Shown here piece after piece: positions 34,363 through 46,920 of a stretch of 64,000 bases of DNA. The stretch is from Certhia americana. Taxonomy: Eukaryota; Chordata; Aves; Passeriformes; Certhiidae. The stretch is taken from positions 83,157,410 through 83,221,409 of the forward strand of contig CM031858.1 in NCBI GenBank assembly GCA_018697195.1, given 5' to 3'. Position numbers and translations under genes: made by a program. How positions within the stretch are numbered: the stretch's first letter is position 1; the number at the start of each line of letters is the position of its first letter. Under the pieces are notes generated by a model that saw only the letters and a program-made list of their open reading frames with translations, had not been told where the DNA came from and did not search any database.

Positions 34363-37300
34363 TAATATATTAAAATGCAAAGAGATATGCAAAAATCTTT
34401 ACCTCCTGTATTGTGGGATTTTGTAAGACAACCCACAATGGCTTAAATTCAAAGGTTGGTAAATACAGCATAGCCTTCCCCCATTTAATTGTAGCATCAT
34501 CAATGTTTCTGAATAATAACAAACAGCAAACCTAAAATTTATTTCAAATACCAAGTCTATTGAGTTTTGCAGAGGTAGAGCAGAAAATTACTTGTGTACC
34601 TATGCCCACATCTGTGCCCCAGACATGTATGTATGCATACCACTAAAACTCCTCAGTATTTCAGTGATCCCTTGAAAGGTCCGGTATAGTATGCTGATGA
34701 CAAACAAACTTCTTTTTAGTCAGATATGCATAACTGTATAAAAACTTTGCTGTTATATCTGAAGAGTATTTGACAAGCTGACTGCTGTAATTTACAGCTA
34801 AGATGGAAGAGAACAGACTATGTCCCCAGCGGAGCAAAGCACTCTTAATATTTTAACTTTCTTATATGCCTTTCAAAGCAAATTTTCACATACAGCTTTG
34901 TTTTGTGCTTTGAGCACACAGAGCTTTGCTTTGTTTTGTTTTGTGTACACAAAATCATAGCCAGTTGTAAATATAGGTGACAATGCTTTAGTCCTGTAAA
35001 TGCAGCTATAAGTATTTCAAGAATGCCAGAAGTTGGTCCTGGAACTATTTATATTTCCTGATACACAGATTCATACCCTTTTATGTTTGTTTTTCAAGTA
35101 AAATAGTTCATACTTTACAAATTTTTATAAACTCAGGTTGAGAGCCAAAAAGTTTGCACAGTAATTTGCTTGTAAAATTATTTGGCAGTGCAGCACTTTG
35201 CCCCCTTCAGTTTTAAGGTGCATCATACTGAAGTGAACATTTGTTCAATGAATATTCCTGGTATTGAAACAGCAACATAAAATTCCAAAGTGTCCCATGA
35301 AAGTACAGTAGCAGTCATGTCAGGGTTCGAAAAGGACAGGGAGAGTATGGGTTGTGGAATCAGCTGAAGAAAAGTCTGTATAGATTTGCTCAAGTATATA
35401 CTTGTATTCTGCATGGTTCCCTGAAGGAAACTATACTTTCGTGGTTTTAAATCCTAAGGCTTCCTTAGGTTTCAGTCTATTCCCTGAGTTCTTTCACGTA
35501 ACCATTTTTCAAATGATGCTGAAACATTCAACCTTGCTCCTTCAGCATTTTCTGAATGAGGTCCATTTGTTTATTTTTCAAAGAATAGACGTTGTTTCTT
35601 AATGTTCTCTTCTTTAGTTAAATTCACAGAGTCCCTTAGTTTCTGTCTCCCATCTGCTTTAGTTTTTCCTTTGATTGTAAATTTTATTAAGTAAGCATCA
35701 TACTAGTGCAAAATAATGAAGTCTTATTGACTTAAATGGGAAAATGATAGTTTATAACTGCTGATGATTTTGCATTATGTGTTAAATAAGTATGTATACG
35801 AAAATTGGGATGTTGTTATTGGCTATGCCATATTCCAAGTATACTCTTAAAGTTATTTATTTTTCCTATGGGTGTTGTTGCATTGGGGCTTTTCTGGTGT
35901 GTTTGTTGTTTCAGCCAGTATAATGTATGGATCTCTCCCTTTTATTTGCCTTATTTTCTGAATATGCAAATTCTTTTAGTCATGCTATTTTTCTCTATAG
36001 TAAATTGTATCTCTAGTTGCCTTATTCCCATCATAAAACAGGGAGGATTGGTCAACCTCTAGAAAGGTGTAGAATGCCTCTGTCATCTCTAAAGGAAACA
36101 TAAATGATCCATTTAGACTGGAAAGGGAAAACTGACTTAACCAAATTCTGTCTGTATCTATATCTACCTTTACTGACTTTGTCTAATGGCTCTTTTTTAA
36201 ACACATATTGAGATTTCTGAACTCCGAAAAAGGAACTCTGTGGTTTCGAATTTCAATGATATGGGAAAGAAAAAAGAGAAATAAGGCACGCATTCTGAAA
36301 GTGCATTTACCATCAACTTATGAAAAGTACCATTCAGTGTCTACCACTAGTCTTTTGACTAATGTCTCTTTTGTTTAGTTTTTTTTAGATGCTTCAGAAT
36401 ATTTTGTACTGTCAGAGGTGTACTGAACAACTTGCCCTCAGTATTCCATTTGGTTGAGCTATAGTCCCCTCCTTTCCTTTTGAAATAGGACATTAAAGGG
36501 AATGATTTCTGTTGTGGCTTGATATCTAAATCTTCAGACTTGGCAGCTGTATATTTCCTGTTCCTGTTTGATAGTCTGTTACTGGGCTGTCCTGTTCTGG
36601 GTTTGCTGTTAATCACTGACCTAAGCAGCATGATTATTTGTAATAACAGGTAGGGAAGTCTCAAAGTAATCAATTCTGGAGAGGTCAGTAGCAGAGAATA
36701 GTTCCCATATATGAGGCATTTTCAAACAGGAAATGGAAAGCATCAAGTGGCAGTCCTGTAAATAGGAACATAATCAAAATTGCAAATGGAAAAAAAAAGG
36801 AAAGTAGGTCATGGGATGATTCTACTGATGCAGCCAGAGAATAACTGATGCGTATACTAAAGGCTCTGTCATTTCCATGAAGAGCTTTATCCTACAAAGC
36901 CAGCAAAAATTAGAGTTGAAAGTGGAAGAAGCACTGAGTGGTTCGCAGACTGTTTGTATTTCAGAGAGATAAACAAGGGCAATATGTGTTTCAGTCAAGA
37001 GTCTGAAACAGCAACAAGGAGAAATCTTCAGAGTGTAGCTTGTTGGACACCATTTGCTCCCCTCTTGTTAATCAGTCACTTTCCTACATATATGAAGACA
37101 AAAGTGCAGTTGTGTTGGTGTCTGTCCACAATAGCTGGTCTGGTCATCTGTAAAACGAGTCTTATTAAAATGATGTCATTCATATGGTGTGGTAACACTG
37201 CTGCAGATTTTGAAAATCTTTTCCTCAAAGCTGCTGGTGATTTCTGTTTTTAGCTAGGACAGACAGGGATGACTCATGGGTGTTAATTCAGGCTTAAGGC

Positions 37301-37995
37301 TATATTTTTAAACCTCGTTCTCCAGTTTACAAGCACTCAGAATCTGTGCCTGAATACAGACCTGATGCTATTTAGGGATTATTTGTATTCACAGTCTATT
37401 GTTTCAAAGGACAGCATCAGTCAGGATAGTGTGTTAAGTGGACATACATCAGTTTGACAGAAATTGTCCTAATCTGCACATTCACCATTTGAACTGTTTC
37501 AGTGGTTGTAGTTTAAGTTTCTCTCCACGTGCATTCAGATGCCATTACTTGTTTGTCTTGTCTCTGATAGATGTTTGCTTAACATACTTATACTTTTTCC
37601 TTGGGTAGTGGAAATCAAGACCATTCCCTCTCTTTATGTTTGCAGTTGCTTAGAGATACGTCAATAATGCAAAATGGTAGTACATTTTTCTGGGACAGAT
37701 CTTGGATCCCCAGAGTTCCCTTTGCACGGGGAAATATGTTAGAAGCATGGTGTTTGTCCAATAGGAGCAGTGAACTACAGGTGGACAAAGATATTAAAAA
37801 TATCATGAAAATATCACTTCAGAGCTCCAAAGTCTTCTGAGTCTAAAAATATCTAGATAATGTCTGTATATATGCACTCTTTTTGGATAATGCATGTTCA
37901 GTCAGAAACATTTATTAATTCTGAATACATTATTCAGGATGAATAATACCCATTGCCACTTTTCTGTTACAGCAGTCATCCAAACTTAATAGAGC

Positions 37996-38014
37996 TTTTT
38001 TTTTTTTTTTTTTT
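37996..38014. repeat. Poly-T tract
   Basis: Nineteen consecutive T with no recognisable retrocopy beside it. Confidence 0.9.
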
Positions 38015-38844
38015 CTAATTAAGCTTTTGTTTATTATCCATATTTAGGTAATATAAAACTTGTGTTTCCATCACCTAAGAAATAATCTTCATTCTGAAAT
38101 TCATGTGTTCTGTCTTTTCTTCTCTGCTTCTCCTTCCAGTTTCCAATCAATACCCTGTGTTTCCTCCTGAACTCATTATTTTAGCATTTTACTAATTGGC
38201 AGTCTAGATCATTTGATAAGTAGGGTCAAAATTGTTCAAAATTGATCAACACTATAGCTCTGACGGTACTTTAAAGTTCAATCATTGATTCTAGCCTGTG
38301 TCTCTTCAATTACAGTGACTGTCTCTTCAGGTTGCCAATGAAGTTTGTATCTGCTGTAGACAGGGTTATGTTAGCTTTGGAAGTTCTTTTTTAAAGGCAT
38401 CCTTTTCTGTCCAGGTTAATTTTTTTTTTTCTGTCATGAAGTTGAATTATTATAGGAATACTATTTTGTTCTTGGATAAAATATGAAGCCTATCTTCTCA
38501 GTAAGCATAAAATTATTGGATCTAACTCACTTGGGGAGTAGAAATTATGCTTCTTTTTAAATAATTTTAATTATTAGAGCTTCTAAAAGCTACTGGAGAC
38601 CCTGCTTGTGCCTTCACCATTTCTGCTCACTGTAGGCTTTCTCCTTTTGACACAAGCCAATTCTGTTTTCTACAAAGGATTTCTCTTGAATGTCCAGTGA
38701 AGAACAACACTTCTTTTCACTGCTATGAATAGCATTTTTCAATGAACAGCAACAGCTGCTGAGAGTATTTTTCTGTTTAAAGTTAAGGTTGAGAACAGTC
38801 TTTCAAGTCCTCTGTCTTCCAGCTAGCAATAGAGCTCACAATGG

Positions 38845-38866
38845 ATGTATGCATGTATGTGCATGC
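38845..38866. repeat. Alternating purine/pyrimidine tract
   Basis: Twenty-two nucleotides of strict alternation (ATGTATGCATGTATGTGCAT then GC), followed after one break by TGTGTGCAT. Such DNA can form left-handed helix. It is presumably a decayed TG/CA microsatellite. Confidence 0.8.
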
Positions 38867-39919
38867 TTGTGTGCATAAATCAAAAATGTATGCTAAAGAG
38901 AACAGACAACTTTTTAGGTTTTTGACTCAGCTTGGCACAATGCTGAAATACAACCTAAAGTTAATAATCAGACTTATTTTTCTGAACAAGGGACTAGTTT
39001 GATCATCTCTGGCTAATTCATGTTCTTCTATTTTAAACATAACATGGAAGGTGGAAAATATCCACTGGATTCTTTTTCTCGTAATTCTTAAGTCCTGAAA
39101 TCTAATATTCATAGGTCTCTGAGTACAATTTGCAGTACAAGAAGGTGTTAAAATAAACTAAAGAAACAATTTTTATCATCACCAAAAAGTAATTAATTAT
39201 ATAATTACTTTTGTTAAGATTAATTCCTAAGGCAATAAAGTAGCACTGTTTTAATCTAGATCTCAAACACGGGTAAAGCAAAATTAAAATTAGATGTGTA
39301 AAATGTGTAAAATTAAAATATATAAAATCCCAAACATAGTGAACCACTGGTAAAAATAAGCAGGAAAAAGGAAAATAATTTGTGTGGTTTTCAAAAAATT
39401 GCTTATGTACAGCATATGAAAATTATATAGGCTCAGCTTCTCATTAGTGGTTTATTTTTACTGTAACTAATGGTGTTCCTCTGAAAATTATTGTCACGGG
39501 ATTGATCTGAGAATTGTAAAGTTTTTCACTGTCTCCTCTAACATTTGAAATTGAAGTACTAAAGAAATCCTTTACCAAAAAAATGCAGCATTGTATGTTG
39601 TAAAGATGACCAGCTCCCCAGTTCTTCCCCTTCCCTTTGCACCAGTTTTGGAGAAGAAATATTTCATTTCCTGATGAATGCAAAAGGGAGGTGAAAGGTA
39701 TCATGGAAGAAATGGAGATGTATTTTGAATAGTAGAAAATTTACAAAAGCAAATAGCACCTCAACACGTGAAGTTAGGTATAAACCTTATATCTCAGACA
39801 CTCCTTCCCAGCCTCATTACATTATCCCTATTTTCAAATGCAGGAAAGTTAGGTAAACTGGCTAGCTATTATTCTCACATTATATGTTCAACTCCATGGT
39901 ACTTCTGGCTGAAATAATG

Positions 39920-39926
<7 letters not shown>

Positions 39927-39950
<24 letters not shown>
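39927..39950. repeat. Poly-A tract
   Basis: Twenty-four consecutive A followed by GAAAGAGAAA. No retrocopy or exon is recognised upstream. Confidence 0.9.
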
Positions 39951-40769
39951 GAAAGAGAAACCACAGCACAAAAATGTTCTTTGTTTCTCTTCCATGGCTT
40001 GACATCCTCTGAGCTGCATCCTGCTCCATGCAAGCTTACCTAATTTCCAGCAAGGCATTTGGAGTCGTAAGGCAAAGTACCTGGCTTTGCCTATGAAAGC
40101 TGAGATGTTTGTCATCAGAGAATGGAGTGCAGTGCAAATTCTGAGCTTGAAACAGGGATCAAACAATAATCCTCTGCACAAACATTTCAAATATGCTTTG
40201 GTCTTGGTACCAGAGGGCAGCTAGGAAATTAAATTTGTTGCCAATACGACTGTATAGCCCCATCTCTTCTGTTTTAAAATTCAGTTTGTGCTTTGTTCAA
40301 CACAAGATGAAGACACCTTTTAAGCTTGAAGGCTTTGTTAATTATTGCATCATAGAGGCTGAATTCCTAAACCAGCAGTTCAAAACAATGACATAGAAGA
40401 AGGGAACTTTTTTGTCATTTTTTTTTAAAAATAGAAATTATGTCCCCATTGTGCATCTTCTTCTTGAAAATGACAGCTTTTACTCTTTGAATACAAAAGC
40501 TACAAAACCAAAACAAAATCAAACATTTCCAATCTGTCTCAAATTAATTCAAAGCAAGCAGAAATGCACAGTATCAATCAGTGTGTTGTTAGTGTTATCT
40601 TTTGAAACACAAAGGGGACAAATAATGAAATTCCAGTACAAACGCTGATGAGTTTCTTCTGAGTTTTGGGGATGGGCTGTTGGGAGGATGTGTCTGAAGA
40701 TGAGATGTGAACAGGTAGAAAGTTGGTGGGTAATAATCACGATCTGCTGTAACAGAGGGACCTCTTGAC

Positions 40770-41240
40770 AGGTGTCCACTGCAGGCTGCCTGAAAAAGGG
40801 AAACTATGGATGAAGCCATCCTGCCCCAGCTACAGGAGTCATTGCACTTGCAGGCTCTTGTCCTGCTGGGGAACTTCAACCACCCTGATATCCACTGGAA
40901 GTGTCGTGGCAAGCTGTAGGCAATCCAGGGTACTCTTGGTATGTGTGGTGGGTAAGTTCCTAAGCATCAATGAGTTCCATAGGGGATCAACAGCAGCCCT
41001 TCTAAGGAGGACTTGGGGCTGCTGGTGGACGAGAGGTTGGACATGGGCCAGAAAAGTGCAGTTATGGCCCAGAAGGCCAGTCATGTCTTTGGTTGTATCA
41101 AAAGCAGTGTGGCCTAGCCTGGCCGACTAAATGTACGAGTGCATGGCTTCTCGGGAGGGCTTTATAGCCTCTGCTGAACCACTGTACGTTCCTCACCCAA
41201 ACCAGCACATCTGCAGGTGCAGATGTGTTATACATGCCCA
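40770..41240 (+). mobile_element. CR1 LINE with internal deletion, plus strand
   Basis: The left part encodes degraded CR1 endonuclease-domain sequence: frame translation at about 40849-40905 gives LQALVLLGNFNHPDIHWK, where CR1 has the conserved L-L-G-D-F-N-H-P-D segment (here D is replaced by N). From about 41005 the sequence jumps to the distal CR1 region: GGAGGACTTGGGGCTGCTGG, TGGACATGGGCCAGAAAAG, GGCCCAGAAGGCCAG and ATCAAAAGCAGTGTGGCC. The reverse transcriptase part between them is missing. A stop codon interrupts the endonuclease frame. The right end is indistinct and the CR1 tail was not identified. Confidence 0.8.
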
Positions 41241-43569
41241 GGCTGCAGTCCCACCCTGGGCAGCCTGGTGGACAGATACATCTCTGCAGACAGGGTGATC
41301 GGACTCAACCTGTACAGGTTTGGTGCCTGAACACAACAAAAGACAGCAGGTCAAAATCAGTCTGGGAGGCTGCCATTATGCAAATCTTTGGTAGGATTGC
41401 TCTCCTGCAGCTACTGCCTTCTATAGCAGTCCTTCTTAAAAAGGAGAGAATGCATAATAAACAAAAACATTAGGAATGCAGGATTTTGTAAACCAGACAT
41501 TAAAAAAAAACCCCTAACCCATCCCAAAACCAGAGAAAATCCACTATGTTAAAAAAGACTGAAAATCCCAGGAGCATGCAATTAGAGAGGAAACATGGAT
41601 GTCTCCATTGGTGGTCAAATCAGGAGTAATGTGTGATACCTAGAACATAAATCAGATGTTCTGTTTAATCATCTCTCAGGATGATGTTTTATGCTATTAA
41701 CACCTCTTTATTAGTTTCAGGCTTGGGTATCTCTTAGGATCATGTAACAGGGGATTTTTTATGACAAACATCTTTTCCAATTTGTAGACATCAACAATTT
41801 TTGTGTATTTTTATCCCTGTCTGAAGATACCACCTGCTTCAATTTCACAGCAATAAACACTGCAGCTAAACCAGCTTTGAACTCAGACACAGCACAGGTC
41901 TGGTTGTTCAAAACAACCTTCTAAATAATCTCAGGTTTATGTTCCTGAACTGACACTTTGTTATTCTATTGAGTCTTTGCTTGTAGACTGATACCTTAGA
42001 TACAGATGTTCCAGTGCATTAAGAAGCAAAAAGAAAGGTGGAATTTGCATTTTTACAGGAACTTTTCTTTCTTTCAATGAAGCAGTTAAAGGGTATCAGC
42101 AAACTGCAGCCATTATATATGCATCAGCTCACTGCAGGTTTCTCTAGGTTTTATTTTGCTTGGTTTATGTCTACTGTAGAGCTGATGGCCTTGAATATTC
42201 ACATCATTGTTTTTTGGAGTTTCCCTAAACTCAATTTTGAGTTTTGGAATTGTCAAAGCAAAGGAGAATCAAACCTATATATCAAAAGAGAGGGTGGAAT
42301 CATTTATATGCAAACAAACAGTTTGAACAACACTTAAGTCTTTCATAAAATAAGAGTTGAAAGCCTGAAAGTCAGTAATGCACAGCCCCTGTGCTTTCTC
42401 TTTGGCAATTATAATCATTATTAACACAGACTTTATGGGGCATGAGATGAATTGTTGCTCCAGAGAGCTTATTCTGAGCAGGAGCAAATGTCACTGTTGA
42501 TTTTTCAGAATTTTGAAGGGCAGTTTGGACTTTGGAGACCCTCAGTTTAACTCTGATGAATTAACAAAACTTTTAAATCTAAAAGAATGTTATTGAAGCA
42601 GTAGGATTTTATCAGAGCATTTTCACATATTGTGTTTCTGCATAAGTGAGTTACATAGGAAAGTACATGTGCTTCAGTAGCCATCAGCAGCTTCCCAAGG
42701 GCACATAAAGTAAATTACACTTTTATCACTTAAAAACTGACAGCTAAATATGGCTCATATTTTCAACTTGCCCCTTTCTCTTTCAATTGGATGGTTTGAC
42801 ATCCAATCAATCAGATCTAACTTCAGTACTTTGAAAATTTTCAGTAACTATTAATCTTTTTTCCCACCCTTGTTTTGTTTTCAGTGACAGCATGCCACTC
42901 TGTGCACAACTGAACAGATTCATATCACTAGGATTTTCTTTTGTGTCCTCTGATGGAATAGTACTTCTGTGGATTTCTGAATTTACGTGGAATTTGTTGG
43001 GGGTTTTATTGCATTCTCTGTCCTCCATGTGCAGGTCTGATTGTAGTGGTCTACAGCTTGAAAAGAGAATTTGAGAAGCTTCTTTACGATCCTTTGGTTT
43101 CTCATGGGAGGGAATGAGCACTTTTTAATGGCTACCTAACTGTTTTTTTTCAATAACTTTATGAGCTGACGATTGATTTAAGACAGACAACCTCTGGGGG
43201 CTGTCATATAGCACACATAGAGGTTATGAGAAGTACTGGATTTTCAATGCTTACTGCAATTGAAAGCAGCAGAAATGCTTCTTAAGCTAATGTTCTGCTT
43301 GGTTCCTAATCCCTTCAGTGTCCAGGTTGTCTTGAAGTGCAGGTGTAGTTGCAGGTGTAATGTCAGCTAGCACTGGCCTGGAAACTAATACTGAACATTG
43401 AAATTTTAGCAGCAGCTATGTGTGAATAGTTCTCCTGTATGTGATTAAAGTAGAAATATTAAAGCAGTCACTTGTGCCTCGTGATTTGTATAACAGAGAT
43501 TATGAAAAATACTGCATCAAAAGGTATGTAAAGTAACGAAAGGTCTTTAAGCAAAGTCAAAAAAGTTGA
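41241..43569. other. Intergenic, no gene seen
   Basis: AT-rich sequence. A-rich and C-rich strings at 41500-41530 include one CCCTAACCC match to the telomere repeat. No gene or repeat family is recognised. Confidence 0.6.
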
Positions 43570-43812
43570 AAAAATGCTCCCAACATAAGAAGGACATAGA
43601 ACTGCTGGAGGAAGTTGACCAGGGCACTGAAGCACTGGAACAAGTTACTCAGGGAGGTTGTAAATGCCCCAGCCCTGGCAGCTCAAAATTGGATTGGATA
43701 AGGCCTTGGGCAAACTGGTCTAGAGGATGTGTCCCTGTCCATGGCAGGGAATTTGGGACTGAAGGATCTTTAAGGTCCCTCACAACCTATTAACATTCAG
43801 TGATTCTGTGAA
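43570..43812 (+). mobile_element. CR1 LINE 3' end, plus strand
   Basis: Sense CR1 3' end with the landmarks AGCACTGGAACAAGTTACTC, AGGGAGGTTGTAAATGCCCC, TTGGATAAGGCCTTGGGCAA, CTGGTCTAGAGGATGTGTCC, CTGTCCATGGCAGGG, GAAGGATCTTTAAGGTCCC and terminal TTCAGTGATTCTGTGA. The 75-codon open frame over it at 43566-43793 is a shadow of CR1 3' sequence, not a gene. Confidence 0.92.
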
Positions 43813-44582
43813 ATTATTAGGGCCACGGCTTTATTTTCATGTGCAAGAAACAATTCAGCTAATACTTCAGAACTGTTTTTCTGTATAATCTCTCTTTTAT
43901 CCATGAAAGATAATCGCTTCAGTGGGTAATCTTTTTAAAAAAATCTTTGCAAGATAAGTAGGTGCTGTCTGCAATTGCACTTTGCTAGCTGCTGGTTCAA
44001 AAATATGTCCTAAAAGTTCACTGGAAAGCTCTAATAAAAATATTTTTAATTCTAGATTTATGTTCTTGAAGATACTGTTGATCAGTCTTTTAGATTATGT
44101 TACAGATTTTTTTAAAAAAAACTTTTAAATGAAAGCTCTTTTTCTGGTGCCATCTATAAAAATGGTATTGTGTTTTTATCTCACTAAAAATATGTCAGTA
44201 TATACAATTTTGTGGTAGCACAAATTGCAAAGTTTGTTTTGTTTTCTTTCTTTTTTTTTAACTGAGATTGACAGTGATGTTTGAGAATAATCTCCTTGAA
44301 TGAGAAAGTGCCAGTAATACTTTTCAGTAAAGAAAAGGGATTTCAGAGGGATGAGTGGGTGTAAAATATGACATATATTTCTGTACTAATCCTGTTGTAA
44401 GTAGTAGGAGAGGGTACACACAGCTCTGAAATAAAATACTTTGAAATCAGATGTGAGAGTACTAAATAAATGAAGTCTGGACACCTACATATTTGAAGGT
44501 AGGAAATATTTAACATCAGGTACAAAATGAAGAATGATGGAGATCGTGACTGCTATCTCTTAAATCTTTTTCTATGAATATC
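43813..44582. other. Intergenic, no gene seen
   Basis: AT-rich sequence between two CR1 pieces in opposite orientation. Nothing else is recognised. Confidence 0.6.
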
Positions 44583-44704
44583 TGAAAGGGGAGGGACCTA
44601 AATGATCATCTAGTTCCACCCTCCCTGCTCTTGTCAGGGGCAACTTCCACTAGGTCAGGTTGCACAAAGCCCCATCCAGCTTGTCCTTGAGCACTTCCAG
44701 GGAT
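44583..44704 (-). mobile_element. CR1 LINE 3' end, minus strand
   Basis: A short antisense CR1 end: TGAAAGGGGAGGGACCTAAA, then TGATCATCTAGTTCCACCC, CTCTTGTCAGGGGCAAC, TTCCACTAGGTCAGGTTGC and CCATCCAGCTTGTCCTTGAG. It stops abruptly after CACTTCCAGGGAT. The octamer tail itself is missing or decayed at the 44583 side. Confidence 0.9.
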
Positions 44705-46699
44705 TGATATGATGTATAAAACCCCATGTGAAATCTACAGATGTAGTGTTTTCAGGATAGTGGCAATATTCAGTTTTATGCTTACCTTGCACAGAGGATC
44801 AGTCAGAGAGTAAATGTCACAGGTTTATTTACAAAGCTTTTGAACAGGGTGAGGTTGAGATGGCTGTCAGATTCCAACCTGTATGAATTGTTGGAGTCTG
44901 CTAGAAGAGGTTGCCCTAAATTCAAATGATTAAATGTATCTATCACTTCAGCCTCCAATATGTGTTCCTAAAGTAAGGTGGAATGGAGTGATAACACTGA
45001 TGCTGGAGTTAAGGGAAAGCATGTTCTCATCCAATCAGTTAAAAGAATGTGCAAAGTTTTTGTAGTTGTCTGACTGGATTAATGATACCTCCAGGAACTT
45101 GTTCACCTAACTCATGTCTAAGAATTAGTTTCTCATTTACTAAACTTCTTTATTAAGTAGTAGATAGCAAAGAGGGGTGTTTGGAAGAGGTAGCAGAGTA
45201 GTTTAAACTTTAGTGAATTTGTAAAGGAAGGTAACAGGTAACAGTGCATCCTACTATCCTGCTGTGTGGGTTTAATAATTTTTCTGTATTTCTGTATTTT
45301 TCCATTTTTTGTAAAAGAATAAAGAAGACAATAAGTAGAACTTCTTCCCCCACAGATAAAGTTAGCCTTTCTCTATACAACTGCAGATTTCTATCTAAAT
45401 ATGCAAGCATGCTATTTATAATAAGAAGAATACTTTAATGAATGGTCTTGCATGCATATGTATGATTTAGTACTGTCTAATAAATACGAGAAACTGGATG
45501 GATTCATCAATGATGATGGTATGAGAAGTCTCAGTTTAATTTGTGACCAACATTTATAGCTGATTTTGCTGCTAGACAAACAATTGTGCCTCAAAATCAT
45601 GCATGGTCTTCCTATCTTGACTTTTATTTCACTTTATCATGATTTAGTACAATTTTCAGTCAGTGATTTCTTTTGTAAAAAAAGTTCTGATGCAGCATGT
45701 ATAAATTCAGGTACAGTTTTAACCTAACAAATATTCATCATCCAAAAGGAAGCAGCAGTTCTATTCGTGGGTATTGGTATCAGAATGAATAGTCCTTTTT
45801 GGTGTAAATTTTTGCCATGCTACTATGCCTTCCTACAGCAGCATAGATCAAAGAAGGCTGTCTTGGCGACACTGCAGAGCATTTTGGAATCCGGGCTCCA
45901 GGTGTAATTAGAATAAACAGTAGGTTGTGACAGTCTTGAGGTTCCTCTAATGGATGACAGCGCATAGGTACAGAACAAAAATCTTTGTGATTCCCAACCA
46001 AATAAACCTATTACCATCTATCTCTGGGGTACAGCTTCTTCACTGCAATGAAGTTTCTAAGAGGTTGCTGACAGGAACAAACTGTTAAACAATCAAGATA
46101 TATCAAAGACATTTTTCTGCTTGTTTTCTTTGTTCCTTATCTAGTAGAACAAATCTGACATCTGGCAATAGCAAGTCAGCAGTATTTCTACATTTGTTGC
46201 TCCCTTTTTTTCGGTATTATTCATACATTGATGCTCAGGAAAGTCAGTACTGCAATCTTCCATTGAAAAAAGAACAGGAGTTGTTGCAAATATTTTTGTG
46301 TATTTTCTTAGGTTTCTGTGGACAGATATATTTGGTGAAGACTGTTTCTGTAATTGAACTGTGGGAGACTTTTTATTGTTTCCAAAGATCTGTTTACAGA
46401 ACTTAGAGAAGTACCTGGTCATTAGCTTCTCTGCCCTTTTAAGAAGCTATGTGTAAGTCTTTTGCATGATAGCGCATAAACATACAGAGTAGTTGCAAAG
46501 GAAAATTCTAAGCTAAGTTCTGTTTGTGTGGATATTGTATTTTGTCAGTAGTACAGCTGACTATGGGACAAATTAACCACAAAAGCTAACATTCTGGAGC
46601 ATGTGAGATGGAATATTGCATCTTAGACCACAATTTGCATACGTGCCATTAGTTTATATTGAAAGGACAGAAAAAATCATCCTCTCAAAAAAAGTATTC
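44705..46699. other. Intergenic, no gene seen
   Basis: AT-rich sequence. A slightly GC-richer minus-strand open frame at 45780-46001 (73 codons) and an overlapping one in another frame have no recognisable motif and are not called as genes. Confidence 0.55.
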
Positions 46700-46920
46700 A
46701 TGTTAGGGTGGTCAGGCATTGGAATAGGTTTCTCTGGTAGGTGGTGAAGTCACTATTCCTGGATCTGGTGCTGGATGATGTGGTTTAGTGGTTTAGGGGT
46801 TACAGTGCTGTTACAGGGTTGGCAGTTGGACTTGATGATCTTAAAGGTCTCTTCCAGCCTTGACTATTTTATGATTATATTCTATGATTGTATTCTATGA
46901 TTATATTCTATGATTCTGGG
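46700..46920 (+). mobile_element. CR1 LINE 3' end with octamer-type tail, plus strand
   Basis: Sense CR1 3' end: GGTCAGGCATTGGAATAGG, then TCTCTGGTAGGTGGTGAAGT, CCTGGATCTGGTGCTGGATG, TGTGGTTTAGTGGTTTAGGG, GGCAGTTGGACTTGATGATC, TTAAAGGTCTCTTCCAGCC. It ends in an expanded tail at about 46864-46917 with four imperfect copies of an ATTCTATGATT-type unit. This tail is the direct signature of CR1 retrotransposition. Confidence 0.92.

Larger units (their letters stand above)
34363..40769. other. Intergenic, no gene seen
   Basis: AT-rich sequence holding two homopolymers (T at 37996-38014, A at 39927-39950) and an alternating purine/pyrimidine stretch at 38845-38866. At 34894-34946 a CTTTG/TTTTG-rich patch includes repeated CAGAGCTTTG-like strings. 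No gene or clear repeat family was found. Confidence 0.55.

Noticed and set aside
33879..34365. Two overlapping frames of 116 and 120 codons
   Set aside because: Their C-terminal halves are translation of CR1 3' sequence in the wrong context, and an AT microsatellite accounts for the Tyr/Ile repeat.
41500..41530. CCCTAACCC string as interstitial telomere repeat
   Set aside because: Only about one and a half repeat units, which is expected by chance beside a short A/C-rich string.
45780..46017. Two overlapping minus-strand frames with exon-like composition
   Set aside because: Considered as a retrocopy of a glycosyltransferase-like gene, but no diagnostic motif could be found. Without a search it is not supportable.
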